Origin: Mogibacterium kristiansenii
GTDB taxonomy: Bacteria > Bacillota > Clostridia > Peptostreptococcales > Anaerovoracaceae
Assembly: GCF_009695905.1 (NCBI RefSeq)
Contig: NZ_VUNA01000004.1
Coordinates: 86,555 to 150,554, forward strand
Direction of reading: 5' to 3'
Length of the DNA: 64,000 bases
Below, piece by piece: positions 17,327 through 25,303 of the stretch. The number at the start of each line of letters is the position of its first letter. Positions within the stretch are counted from its first letter, which is position 1. The notes beneath the pieces are model-generated. The model was not told where the DNA came from, did no database searches, and worked only from the letters and a program-made list of their open reading frames with translations. The translations under genes and the position numbers were made by a program.

Positions 17327-17983
17327 CTAGTCCTTCCATACAAAATGGGCGTCTCCGGCTTCCCCGCCGTCAATCAGCAGGTTCTGCCCGGTCATGAAGC
17401 GATTCCGTACCCCGACGAAATAGATCCATTCCGCGATTTCCTCCGGCGTCGCCCAGCGTCGAAGCGGCGTCAGCGCCATGATTTGATTCCACAGCTCCGG
17501 ATCCTCCATCACCGGTCGGTTCAAATCCGTCAGAACCCCGCCGGGATCGATGCTGTTGCACACCGCCCGAGGCGCCAGACGAAGCGCTGCGTTCTTCGTA
17601 TAGGTGAGAAGTCCACCCTTGCTGGCCGCATACTCCGGAAATTCCGACCCTGTATGAGCGCTGGCGGATCCCACCATCACCACCGCCCGAATCCGCGGGT
17701 TGGCGATGGCATATTTTTCCGTAATTCGAATCGTCCCCATCAGGTTGATTTCGATATCCCGTCCGCTGTCCTGAACGCCCGCATTGTTGATGAGAATTTC
17801 CGGCTGCACATCCTCCGGATAGGCATCCGCATCGCAGATATCCAGAATCTCATGGCGATAATTGGGATGTGCGAGGGCAGGGGGCTTCCGGTCGAAACCC
17901 ACCACCGAGTGACCCCGCTCCAGAAAATATTCCGCCGTGGCCCGACCGATACCGTCGGACGTGCCGGTAATCAGAATGTCCAT
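17327..17983 (-). CDS. Short-chain dehydrogenase/reductase
   Basis: A 218-residue SDR with TGTSDGIG near the N-terminus, NNAGVQDSG, a catalytic Ser in VGSASAHTG, YAASKGG (Tyr and Lys) and PGGVLTDLN. The sequence between the Rossmann motif and NNAG is shorter than in FabG, a feature of some hydroxysteroid-type SDRs, so it is smaller than the usual 245-260 residues. A strong AAGGAG precedes the ATG. It is in an operon between a VUT-family transporter and an AEC transporter. Substrate unknown. Confidence 0.82.
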   Translation of the reverse strand: MDILITGTSDGIGRATAEYFLERGHSVVGFDRKPPALAHPNYRHEILDICDADAYPEDVQPEILINNAGVQDSGRDIEINLMGTIRITEKYAIANPRIRAVVMVGSASAHTGSEFPEYAASKGGLLTYTKNAALRLAPRAVCNSIDPGGVLTDLNRPVMEDPELWNQIMALTPLRRWATPEEIAEWIYFVGVRNRFMTGQNLLIDGGEAGDAHFVWKD

Positions 17984-18019
17984 GGCAAACTCCTTTTATC
18001 ACATTCTCCTAAAAACAAT

Positions 18020-18763
18020 TTACGCGAACTGCGCCGTTTTCCGGCAATACTGCAGGTACGGTTCGCCTACTTTTTCCGCTTCCCACTGCAGGCTTACCCG
18101 ATAGCCGAGCGGGCTGAACACCACTTCACACAGCAGTTCCATTACGGCGCCGGTGAGGGAGCAGAAGAACACCTGCACCGGGGTCCAGCCGAAGAAGTGG
18201 TAGGACACCACCAGCGCGAAGGTGAGGTTGTCGATGAACTGCGCGATTATCGTGGAGGTGAAAGAGCGGATGGCGAAATCCCGGTAGCTCGTGTTCCGGA
18301 GCCTTTTGCCCAGGAATGAGTTGATGCCGGCGTTGCAGATGGAAGACAGGAACATGGCCAGACTGCTGCCCAGAACCACGTACCAGGCCCCGCCGATGGT
18401 GGCGTTCAGCGCGTCGTTCACCTGCATGCTGCCGGTGGAATAGTATTCCCCCCACATGCCCGGCGTCATGGTCAGCGCCTTGAAAATCAAGCTGGCACCC
18501 AGGTTGATCACCAGAGCCAGAATGGCGATTTTCGCCGCCGCCTTTCCGCCGAAGCGCTTGCACAGCATATCCATGCACAAGAAAGATACCCAGCTCAGTG
18601 CGAAACCGCAGTCCAGTGCCAGATACTTAAACGAAAACAGCTCCTTGTTGGCCAGAAGGTTCATCATGATGACGCTGACCACGAAAAGAGATGTTACGAG
18701 ACTGGGAACGTTGCGAAGAAGGATTCGGTAATCCTCCAGTTCCCCTTTGATCCATTTTTTCAT
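18020..18763 (-). CDS. VUT (YhhQ/DUF165)-family membrane protein
   Basis: A 247-residue membrane protein with about six hydrophobic segments, including SLVTSLFVVSVIMMNLLANK and FIDNLTFALVVSYHFFGW. It resembles the VUT/YhhQ family, whose E. coli member imports queuosine precursors. Whether this one does is unknown; no preQ1 riboswitch was recognised in the leader, and no queuosine genes are nearby. The start at 18763 is fixed by AAAGGAGT. The open frame extends far upstream without a signal and was trimmed. It is the first gene of the minus operon with SDR and AEC genes. Confidence 0.78.
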   Translation of the reverse strand: MKKWIKGELEDYRILLRNVPSLVTSLFVVSVIMMNLLANKELFSFKYLALDCGFALSWVSFLCMDMLCKRFGGKAAAKIAILALVINLGASLIFKALTMTPGMWGEYYSTGSMQVNDALNATIGGAWYVVLGSSLAMFLSSICNAGINSFLGKRLRNTSYRDFAIRSFTSTIIAQFIDNLTFALVVSYHFFGWTPVQVFFCSLTGAVMELLCEVVFSPLGYRVSLQWEAEKVGEPYLQYCRKTAQFA

Positions 18764-18872
18764 AATAGTACTCCTTTGGTTTTGATATTTTACAAGCAGG
18801 ATATCGGACCCGAACTGCTTGATGGGAATGTCTTCCGGCAGAGGCGATCTCCGCCGAAAACACGTACGCTCT

Positions 18873-18901
18873 ATTGTAATCCCAAGGGCGCCGGATTGCA
18901 A
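18873..18901 (-). promoter_or_regulatory. Minus-strand promoter of the VUT operon
   Basis: On the minus strand TTGCAA (18896-18901) is followed by 17 nt and TACAAT (18873-18878). The same hexamer is used in the opposite direction. Confidence 0.7.
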
Positions 18902-18924
18902 GGGTAAGAGGATTGAGATATAAT
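18896..18924 (+). promoter_or_regulatory. Plus-strand promoter of the D-lactate dehydrogenase operon
   Basis: TTGCAA (18896-18901), 17 nt, TATAAT (18919-18924), about 50 nt before the GTG of the dehydrogenase. TTGCAA is its own reverse complement, so it serves both directions. Confidence 0.78.
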
Positions 18925-18973
18925 AAAAATAGTTTAACGTAATGCAAAAACGACCGGAAAGGAAGGCAAAAAA

Positions 18974-19963
18974 GTGAAAATCTTTGTATATACCCTGAGA
19001 GAGTTCGACGAACTCCCTTTCTTTGAAAAATTTTCGAAACAGTACGGTGTGGAATTCGGCTACACCACCCAGTCCCCGGGACCGGAGAACTACCATCTGG
19101 CGAAAGGCTACGATGCCATTTCCATCATCACCACTCCGACCCCGGCGGAGATGATCGATGCCATGAAGGAGAACGGCGTAAAGGTCATCTCCACCCGCAC
19201 CATCGGATACGATCACATCGACGTGAAGCATGCCTTTGAGGTGGGGATGGGAGTCACCAACGTCACCTATGACCCGGCCTCCGTGGCGGATTACACCATC
19301 ATGCTGATGCTCATCGCCTGCCGGAAGCTGCGGTACATCATGGATAAGGCCAACGTACAGGATTACACCCTGAAGGGTAAACTGGGCCGGGAAATCTCCA
19401 AGAGCACCGTGGGCGTCATCGGCACCGGCCGAATCGGTCAGACGGTCATCGAGCACCTGTCCGGATTCGGATGCCGAATTCTGGCCTACGATATCTTTCC
19501 AAAGGATGCGGTTCGGCAGCATGCGGAGTACGTGGACCTGGATACCCTGTACGCCGAAAGCGACATCATCACCCTCCACGCACCGGCGCTGGAGGACAAC
19601 TACCACATGATCGATGAAACCGCCTTCTCGAAAATGAAGGACGGGGTTATCCTGGTAAACTGCGCTCGGGGCCAGCTGGTGGACACGGAGGCCATGATTC
19701 GCAACCTGTCCAACGGCAAGATCGGCTTTGCCGCCCTGGATGTCATCGAAAAGGAACTGGGCATCTATTACAAGGATCTGTCCGGCACCATCATCGACAA
19801 TCCGGAGATGGCCATCCTCCGCAGTTTCTACAACGTCTTCTTCTCCCCGCACACCGCCTTCTACACGGAGGAAGCGGTAGCCAACATGGTGGAGAATTCC
19901 ATTCTGGGAATTCAGGCCTACCTGAAGGGAGAAGATCATCCGTTTATTGTAAAGAAGTACTAA
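18974..19963 (+). CDS. D-2-hydroxyacid dehydrogenase, probably D-lactate dehydrogenase
   Basis: A 329-residue NAD-dependent enzyme. The Rossmann motif is GVIGTGRIGQ (about 148-157). The catalytic Arg lies in NCARGQLVDT, the Glu is in the following segment and the His in FFSPHTAFYTEEAV. The Tyr/Phe-rich N-terminus and length match D-lactate dehydrogenase, which regenerates NAD by reducing pyruvate. A related 2-hydroxyacid (for example 2-hydroxyisocaproate) is possible. The GTG start follows GGAAAGGAAGG. It is first in an operon with a nitroreductase, a TVP38 protein and an Fe-S protein. Confidence 0.86.
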   Translation: MKIFVYTLREFDELPFFEKFSKQYGVEFGYTTQSPGPENYHLAKGYDAISIITTPTPAEMIDAMKENGVKVISTRTIGYDHIDVKHAFEVGMGVTNVTYDPASVADYTIMLMLIACRKLRYIMDKANVQDYTLKGKLGREISKSTVGVIGTGRIGQTVIEHLSGFGCRILAYDIFPKDAVRQHAEYVDLDTLYAESDIITLHAPALEDNYHMIDETAFSKMKDGVILVNCARGQLVDTEAMIRNLSNGKIGFAALDVIEKELGIYYKDLSGTIIDNPEMAILRSFYNVFFSPHTAFYTEEAVANMVENSILGIQAYLKGEDHPFIVKKY

Positions 19964-19995
19964 TCGGCTGAGCGTTTCTGTAAAAGGAGTTAGCG

Positions 19996-20682
19996 ATGAA
20001 CATCATTGAAGCGATACAGCGGAGGCATTCCGTCCGTCAATATCTGGAAAAAGAAATTCCGGAGGAAATCGTGGAACGCCTGCTGGCCGCCATGCGGGCC
20101 TGCAATCAGGTAGGGGGTCTGCACATGCATCTGGTGCTGCACGAGCCGGAGGCCTTCTCCGGACTCCGGTCCAAAGCCATGCGGTTTCGCGGCGTGGAGA
20201 ATTACATCATTCTGGCGGGGGAGAAAGACGATACTCTGGAAGAACGGTGCGGCTATTACGGCGAAAAAGTGGTTTTATTGGCCCAGCAGCTGGGACTGAA
20301 TACCTGCTGGGTGGGTTCCACCTTCAAGAAAAAACCGGAATGCTACAACTTGGCACCGGGGGAGAAAGTGGTGGCGGCCATCGCCATCGGCTACGGCGCC
20401 AACCAGGGGAAGAGCCGGAAGAGCAAGTCCATGTGCGACGTGAGCGACGGCACGGAGGTGAGCCTCAGCGTTCCGGAATGGTACAAGAACGGCGTGCTGG
20501 CGGCCATGATGGCACCCACGGCCATGAACCGGCAGAGCTTTTATTTCGAGCGGTTCGGAAACGTGGTTTCCGTGGAAGCGGGAAAGGGTCCTTTCACCAA
20601 GGTGGACCTGGGCATCGTGAAATGCCATTTTGAAATCGGCGCCGGAAAGGATAACTTCCAATGGATGCCGGAGGATATGTAA
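19996..20682 (+). CDS. Nitroreductase-family flavoprotein
   Basis: A 228-residue FMN-binding nitroreductase-fold protein, with RRHSVRQYLEKEIPEEIVE at the N-terminus (the usual R-x-S-V-R-x-Y/F motif). Q(Q)LGLNTCWVGSTF-like sequence and AIAIGYG correspond to the second conserved FMN-contact region. The C-terminal portion (AMMAPTAMNRQSFYFERF) is typical of the larger group with a 170-230-residue domain. A strong AAAGGAG precedes the ATG. The substrate is unknown; in anaerobes such proteins reduce quinones, enoates or nitro groups. Confidence 0.82.
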   Translation: MNIIEAIQRRHSVRQYLEKEIPEEIVERLLAAMRACNQVGGLHMHLVLHEPEAFSGLRSKAMRFRGVENYIILAGEKDDTLEERCGYYGEKVVLLAQQLGLNTCWVGSTFKKKPECYNLAPGEKVVAAIAIGYGANQGKSRKSKSMCDVSDGTEVSLSVPEWYKNGVLAAMMAPTAMNRQSFYFERFGNVVSVEAGKGPFTKVDLGIVKCHFEIGAGKDNFQWMPEDM

Positions 20683-20703
20683 CATTAAAAACAGGAGAAA
20701 GGT

Positions 20704-21411
20704 GTGGAGACAACAAATAAGAAGAAAAAGGGAGCGATCAAGCTCATTGCCTTCGTTCTAATCGTATTGCTGATTGTGGCGCTGAATCATTACTACGGGT
20801 GGTCGGATATCTTTTCCGGGGATGACTGGTACGGAAACCTGCAGCAGATGGTGAAGACCAATTTTCTGCAGGCAGCCCTAATCTACATCGTGGTGATGGT
20901 GATTGCCAGCGTGGTGCTGGCGGTGCCGGGAGTGACCTTTGCCATCATCGCCGGGGCGATTTTCGGTCCCTGGTGGGGCACGCTGCTCTGCGTCCTGTCG
21001 GCCACCTTGGGGGCGATTGCCGCCTTCCTGGTAGGGCGGTTCTTTTTGCAGGACAGCCTGCGGGATCAAATTGTAAAGAATCGCTACATCAACCGATTGC
21101 TCTTCGATAAGAGCACCAAAAATGAGATGATGGTGCTGATGATCACCCGGCTGGTGCCGCTGTTTCCGTACAACCTGCAGAATTTCGCTTACGGGATTAC
21201 GGATATCAGTCTGGGCAAGTATTCCCTGGGCACCTTCGTGTTCATGATCCCGGGGGTGGCCATGTACACCGTGGGAACTTACGCCCTCACCGGTGCGTCC
21301 AACAAGTTGCTGTATATCGGTCTGACCGCGGCCATTGTGGTGGCGGTGATGGTGCTGAGCAAAACCCTGCGGAAGAAATACGTGCCGGAAGAGGAGGCCT
21401 CCGATGAGTAA
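20704..21411 (+). CDS. TVP38/TMEM64-family membrane protein
   Basis: A 235-residue membrane protein with a basic N-terminus (TNKKKKGAIKLIAFVLIV) and the conserved VTG/A-type SNARE-associated region: PGVTFAIIAGAIFGPWWGTLLCVLSATLGAIAAFLVGR, with RLVPLFPYNLQNFAYGI. The TVP38/DedA superfamily moves lipids or acts in membrane homeostasis. It starts with GTG after AGGAGAAAGG, and its last 8 nt overlap the next gene. Confidence 0.85.
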   Translation: METTNKKKKGAIKLIAFVLIVLLIVALNHYYGWSDIFSGDDWYGNLQQMVKTNFLQAALIYIVVMVIASVVLAVPGVTFAIIAGAIFGPWWGTLLCVLSATLGAIAAFLVGRFFLQDSLRDQIVKNRYINRLLFDKSTKNEMMVLMITRLVPLFPYNLQNFAYGITDISLGKYSLGTFVFMIPGVAMYTVGTYALTGASNKLLYIGLTAAIVVAVMVLSKTLRKKYVPEEEASDE

Positions 21412-22402
21412 ATTCGAAAAATGGGACGAGACTTGCTCGTTGGAATCCCTGCAGAACATAGCGGATGCCTGCGTGCACTGCGGAAAATGCCGGGAGAACT
21501 GCGCATTCCTGGACAAGTACGAGATGGATCTGGGAGATGTGACGAAATTACAAGAACATGTTTACGGGTGCTTTCTCTGCGGTAACTGCGACCGGGTGTG
21601 CCCGGCGGGAATTTCCGGCAGGCAGCTGTTTCAGAATCTGCGGCGGATGCAGGTGCGGGACGGAAAGCTGGAGGAGAAACCCTATTCCTTCGTGCTCAAG
21701 GAAAAGAAGGATTACAAATTCCGGAATTACCGAAATGCCACGGCGGGGCGGGTGCTGTTCCCGGGCTGCAACTTCCCTTCGATGTTTCCGAAGACCAACC
21801 GGAAAATCGCGGACCTGTGCAAGGCCAAGGGCATCGGAACGGTGTACGACTGCTGCGGAAAGCCCATTGCGGAGCTGGGACTCTACCGGGACGAGGAGCG
21901 AATCGTGAACCGAATCAGCCGGGAACTGGAGAGCCGGGACATCGGCGAGGTGATTACCACCTGCCCGAACTGTTACTATTTCTTAAAGGAACGAATTCCT
22001 CAACGGGTGAGATCCATCTACGAGGTGCTTCCGGAGTTGGTCCCGGAGATTTCCGTGCCGAAGGATATCGAGATTCAGATTCCGTGCCCGGACCGAATCG
22101 ATCGGGAATGGTACGACGGCATTTGCAAACTGTTGGGATATGAGCCGGCAGTGACTGCGGCAGAACAGTGCTGCGGTCTGGGGGGCATGGCATCGGCAGA
22201 GGAGCCGGAGCTGGCAAAAAAATTCGGCGAAGGGCTGACTTCTTCCGGGCTTCGGAATACCACGTTCTGCGCTTCCTGTGCCGGACAGTACGCTCGAAAC
22301 GGAAAAGAAATTCGCCACGTGTTGTCACTGCTCCTGGGGATGGAGGAGGCGCCGACAACGAAGACCTCTTATCTGAATCGGGTTAAGACGAAATACAAAT
22401 AG
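21404..22402 (+). CDS. HdrD/GlcF-type iron-sulfur protein
   Basis: A 332-residue (Fe-S)-binding protein with two N-terminal [4Fe-4S] ferredoxin motifs, CVHCGKCRENC and CFLCGNCDRVCP (residues ~25-70), and two CCG domains, CCGKPIAELG and CCGLGGMAS, near residues 150 and 260, ending with CASCAGQY. The family includes heterodisulfide reductase D and glycolate/lactate oxidase subunits. Because it sits with a D-lactate-type dehydrogenase operon, electron transfer from a hydroxyacid is a fair guess, but no flavoprotein oxidase gene is present. The 8-nt overlap with the TVP38 gene suggests coupling. Confidence 0.83.
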   Translation: MSKFEKWDETCSLESLQNIADACVHCGKCRENCAFLDKYEMDLGDVTKLQEHVYGCFLCGNCDRVCPAGISGRQLFQNLRRMQVRDGKLEEKPYSFVLKEKKDYKFRNYRNATAGRVLFPGCNFPSMFPKTNRKIADLCKAKGIGTVYDCCGKPIAELGLYRDEERIVNRISRELESRDIGEVITTCPNCYYFLKERIPQRVRSIYEVLPELVPEISVPKDIEIQIPCPDRIDREWYDGICKLLGYEPAVTAAEQCCGLGGMASAEEPELAKKFGEGLTSSGLRNTTFCASCAGQYARNGKEIRHVLSLLLGMEEAPTTKTSYLNRVKTKYK

Positions 22403-22406
22403 AAAT

Positions 22407-22446
22407 AAAAAAGGGAGAATGCGATGATGGTGCATTTTCCCTTTTG
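22407..22446. terminator. Bidirectional terminator
   Basis: AAAAGGGAGAATGC pairs with GCATTTTCCCTTTT around GATGATG-GT. Both strands end in a T run. It serves the Fe-S gene on the plus strand and the small secreted protein gene on the minus strand. Confidence 0.85.
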
Positions 22447-22453
22447 ATTTCCG

Positions 22454-22633
22454 TTATTTTCTTTTCTTGAACTCTCGCCACATATCAATTGCGAAGGCGA
22501 TGGCGATGCCTGCAAAGAGAATTTCCCTTACGTGGCTCTTTCCGCCGGTCGCCGCAAAAGAGCATACCGGTACGGCAGCCATTACCAGTGCCATGGTGAG
22601 AAGCGTAAAGATATGAGTAAATTGTTTTTTCAT
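22454..22633 (-). CDS. Small secreted or membrane protein (59 aa)
   Basis: Found by reading the minus strand; too short for the usual length cutoff. It starts ATG AAA AAA CAA with AAAGGTGG nearby and encodes a signal-like N-terminus (KKQFTHIFTLLTMALVMAAV), then a short SFAATGGKSHVRE linker, a second hydrophobic stretch and a basic FKKRK tail, ending TAA at 22454. A promoter is found immediately upstream. No homologous family was recognised. A membrane micropeptide or export substrate is possible. Confidence 0.72.
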   Translation of the reverse strand: MKKQFTHIFTLLTMALVMAAVPVCSFAATGGKSHVREILFAGIAIAFAIDMWREFKKRK

Positions 22634-22662
22634 AATAATCCACCTTTCGTATACTATTATGT

Positions 22663-22692
22663 ATCATATAGGTGATTCGAAAAGAAGTCAAC
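22663..22692 (-). promoter_or_regulatory. Promoter of the small secreted protein gene
   Basis: On the minus strand TTGACT (22687-22692), an 18-nt spacer, then TATGAT (22663-22668), about 30 nt before the ATG at 22633. Confidence 0.68.
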
Positions 22693-22731
22693 CGAAAGAT
22701 CTCCGTGAGGGCGAGAATAAAATCAAAAAAG

Positions 22732-22772
22732 AAAAACAGAAGCGATAAGAACGGCGTCACTTCTGTTTTTTT
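22732..22772 (+). terminator. Orphan terminator-like hairpin
   Basis: AACAGAAG pairs with CTTCTGTT across CGATAAGAACGGCGTCA and is followed by TTTTTTC. No gene is upstream on this strand. Confidence 0.55.
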
Positions 22773-22960
22773 CTTATATGGTTATTTTGTAGAGGTTTGT
22801 TTATTACAATATGATAATACTATACGGGGAATGTTTTGTAAAATTAATAGTTATAAATCTAACAATAAAAAATAATAAATGATTTACGAAAACCAAATGG
22901 GATATTCAGAAAATCGAATATCTTCTCAAATTCAAGTATATCAACATTTTCAACGGTCTA

Positions 22961-22989
22961 TTGAATTTTGCGTTTGTTTTTGATATTAT
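22961..22989 (+). promoter_or_regulatory. Promoter of the LysR gene
   Basis: TTGAAT (22961-22966), 17 nt, TATTAT (22984-22989), about 30 nt from the start codon. Confidence 0.65.
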
Positions 22990-23018
22990 AAATTTTGAAA
23001 GGTATAAGGAGAACGTTT

Positions 23019-23915
23019 ATGGAAATTCGTAATATAGTAACATTTGTCAAAGCGACGGAAATGCAGAGCTTTACCAAGACGGCGGCACAGCTGGGGTACT
23101 CTCAGGCGGCGGTTACGGTACAGATCAAGCAGCTGGAAGACGAGCTGGGCACGCAGCTGTTCGATCGAATCGGTCGAAGTGTAAAGCTGACCCATTCCGG
23201 CGAAAAGTTCATGCCATATGCACTGCGGTTGCTGAAATCGGTGGAAGAAGCGGCGTCGTTCATGAAGGAAGACGATGAGCCTTCCGGCACACTTCGCATA
23301 GGTGCCAGCTCGTCCTTTTCGGCCGGAATTCTTCCGGGAATTCTCCCGGGTTTTCACGAGAAATATCCGAAGGTTGACGTGGTGATCAAGACGTCCGATA
23401 TGCTGACCTCCACATTCGATCTTCTTCGTCAGAACGATTTGGACTTCATCTTTACCCTGGAGCGGAAACTGATTTCTGCGGACTTCGTCAGTGTGGTGGA
23501 GCGGAAAGAGGATATCGTGTTCGTCACGAATCCGGACAACCCGCTGGCTGCCATGAAGAACGTACCGTTGGAACGGGTGGTTCGGGATAACTTCATCACT
23601 TCCGACCGGGGAGTCAGCTACGGCCTCTACATGGAAGAGGCTTTGGCCGAGCGGGGTATCAGCTATCATCCGAGCCTGGAAATCGGCTCCACCTCCGCTA
23701 TTATCAACATGATCTGCCAGGGGAAGGGCGTGTCCTTTCTGCCGAAATTCTTGGCGGACGATCCAATCAATCACGGCGCATTGGCCATTATCGATACGGA
23801 AAAGCTGGAGATGCAGATGTGGACCCAACTGATTCGCCTGAAGAACAAGTGGATGAACTCGGTGATGAAGGCGTTCGTGGACTACCTGCGGGAAAACTTC
23901 CATCAGCTGGCGTAG
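23019..23915 (+). CDS. LysR-family regulator
   Basis: A 298-residue LysR-type regulator: N-terminal helix-turn-helix (FTKTAAQLGYSQAAVTVQIKQLEDELGTQLFDR, about residues 19-51), followed by a periplasmic-binding-like effector domain with TLRIGASSSFSAG. The start at 23019 has AAGGAGA at an 8-nt distance; an upstream in-frame codon at 22995 lacks a site. The target is unknown. Its neighbours are the small secreted gene on the far side of a 385-bp gap and pduL, which converges with it. Confidence 0.86.
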   Translation: MEIRNIVTFVKATEMQSFTKTAAQLGYSQAAVTVQIKQLEDELGTQLFDRIGRSVKLTHSGEKFMPYALRLLKSVEEAASFMKEDDEPSGTLRIGASSSFSAGILPGILPGFHEKYPKVDVVIKTSDMLTSTFDLLRQNDLDFIFTLERKLISADFVSVVERKEDIVFVTNPDNPLAAMKNVPLERVVRDNFITSDRGVSYGLYMEEALAERGISYHPSLEIGSTSAIINMICQGKGVSFLPKFLADDPINHGALAIIDTEKLEMQMWTQLIRLKNKWMNSVMKAFVDYLRENFHQLA

Positions 23916-23960
23916 TGTCGGGATGATACATTGAAACGAACCGGAAATCTATGCAATACA

Positions 23961-24006
23961 AAACGAGAGGAAAACGGCTTTACCGATTCCCTCTCGTTCT
24001 TTTTTT
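23961..24006. terminator. Bidirectional terminator between LysR and pduL
   Basis: AAACGAGAGG...CTCTCGTT with an interior loop and a T run (24001-24006) after it. Both genes converge here. Confidence 0.8.
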
Positions 24007-24029
24007 ACAAAAATTCGTTCGTGCCGAAA

Positions 24030-24608
24030 TTATTCAGCGATAACGGTACCAACGCAAGCTCTGCCGGTGCATGCAGCGTTGCCTTCGTCTGTGTCCAGAT
24101 GAACAACGGAAACCGGTCCGCCGATTCTTACGATAACGTCGCCGAATACCAGAGCTCTCTTCTTGCCGGTATCGATCTTCAGATCAACGTTCTGGTTCTG
24201 CTCAACGCCCAGCTTAGCAGCGTCTTCCTCGGAGAGGTGAACGTGTCTCTGAGCAACGATGCAGCCTGCTTCGGTCTCAACGGAGTTTCCGTTCTCAGCA
24301 GTCAGCTTGATTCCCGGTGTGCCTGCCAGATCTCCGGACAGTCTGATCGGAGCATCTACGCCCAGGGAACGAGCGTCTGTAGCAGCCAGCTCAATCTGAG
24401 TGCCTTTTCTAGCCGGTCCCAGAATTGCAACTCTCTCCATGGATCTCTTCGGTCCGGTGATGGTCAGTCTTTCTTCTGCAACGAAACCGCCTGCGATTTC
24501 CTTCTTAACCTTCAGCTCATAACCTGCACCAAACAGTTTCTCGATGTCCTCCTGGGACAGGTGCACGTGGCGAGCACTTACTTCAACATTTACATCTAAT
24601 GTAGCCAT
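24030..24608 (-). CDS. pduL: PduL-type phosphotransacylase
   Basis: A 192-residue protein with the two PduL metal-site motifs: SARHVHLSQEDIEKLFG near the N-terminus and QRHVHLSEEDAAKLG in the second half, plus HLDTDEGNA. PduL exchanges an acyl group between CoA and phosphate. No microcompartment shell genes are in the window and there is no obvious extra N-terminal encapsulation peptide, so it probably acts as a housekeeping phosphotransacetylase making acetyl phosphate. Start at 24608 after AAGGAGGG. The gene has its own promoter. Confidence 0.88.
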   Translation of the reverse strand: MATLDVNVEVSARHVHLSQEDIEKLFGAGYELKVKKEIAGGFVAEERLTITGPKRSMERVAILGPARKGTQIELAATDARSLGVDAPIRLSGDLAGTPGIKLTAENGNSVETEAGCIVAQRHVHLSEEDAAKLGVEQNQNVDLKIDTGKKRALVFGDVIVRIGGPVSVVHLDTDEGNAACTGRACVGTVIAE

Positions 24609-24649
24609 TGGGATAACCCTCCTTTATCTTAACAAAATCTACCTACTCC

Positions 24650-24678
24650 ATTATATGCAATGGCGAAACATTTGTCTA
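24650..24678 (-). promoter_or_regulatory. Promoter of pduL
   Basis: Minus strand: TAGACA (24673-24678), 17 nt, TATAAT (24650-24655), about 42 nt before the ATG. Confidence 0.75.
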
Positions 24679-24740
24679 GATTGTTAAATGCGACTAACCA
24701 AAAGTTTTCTTAAATGGGGGGGTATAATCTGCGAAAGAAC

Positions 24741-24769
24741 TTGTATTGAAACCCCGACTATGATAAAAT
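24741..24769 (+). promoter_or_regulatory. Promoter of tadA
   Basis: TTGTAT (24741-24746), 17 nt, TAAAAT (24764-24769). The predicted start of transcription would be around 24776, only a few nt before the ATG at 24779. A TATAAT at 24723 has no matching -35. Confidence 0.6.
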
Positions 24770-24778
24770 TATTCGGCT

Positions 24779-25303
24779 ATGGATATAAATGAGATGTATA
24801 TGCGAGAGGCACTGCATCAAGCGGAAGCGGCGGCGGAAATCGGAGAAGTCCCGGTGGGCGCGGTTGTGGTGCGAGATGGAGAGATTATCGCAAAAGCATA
24901 TAACCATGTAGAGACCGACCGAAATTCATCCGGGCATGCGGAGATGCTGGCCATTCGGGAGGCGGAGCGGGTGCTGGGAAGCAAGTGGCTGACCGGCTGC
25001 GAGCTGTACGTCACCTTGGAGCCTTGTGCCATGTGCGCCGGCGCCATGGTTTTGGCACGGTTGGATTGCTTGTGGATTGGTGCGATGGATCCGAAGAACG
25101 GAGCTTGCGGCTCTGTATTCAATGTGGTACAGGAGGAACGGTTGAATCACCGAATGGAGGTGGAGACGGGAATTCTGGAGGCGGAGTGCGGACAGATTCT
25201 GTCGGATTTCTTTCGGAACATGCGCGCGGTGAAGGCACGGAAGCGAAAACTTTTCCGGCAGAGAATGACATCGCCGGACAATACTGATGGAGGAAACAAT
25301 TGA
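24779..25303 (+). CDS. tadA: tRNA-specific adenosine deaminase
   Basis: A 174-residue zinc deaminase that makes inosine at the wobble position of tRNA-Arg. The zinc and proton-shuttle residues are H53 and E55 (SGHAEM), C83 and C86 (PCAMC). No ribosome-binding site precedes the ATG, and the promoter is so close that the message may be leaderless; an alternative start at 24794 (ATGTATATGCGAG) is equally without a site. The stop overlaps the next gene's ATG (TGATG), so they are coupled. Confidence 0.92.
   Translation: MDINEMYMREALHQAEAAAEIGEVPVGAVVVRDGEIIAKAYNHVETDRNSSGHAEMLAIREAERVLGSKWLTGCELYVTLEPCAMCAGAMVLARLDCLWIGAMDPKNGACGSVFNVVQEERLNHRMEVETGILEAECGQILSDFFRNMRAVKARKRKLFRQRMTSPDNTDGGNN

Larger units (their letters stand above)
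22634..23018. other. AT-rich 385-bp intergenic region
   Basis: It holds the small-protein promoter (minus) and the LysR promoter (plus), and one orphan terminator-like hairpin. The bulk is AT-rich with no convincing open frame. Confidence 0.7.

Noticed and set aside
18020..19939. 639-residue open frame on the minus strand
   Set aside because: It is the VUT gene extended through antisense of the D-lactate dehydrogenase. The supported start is at 18763.
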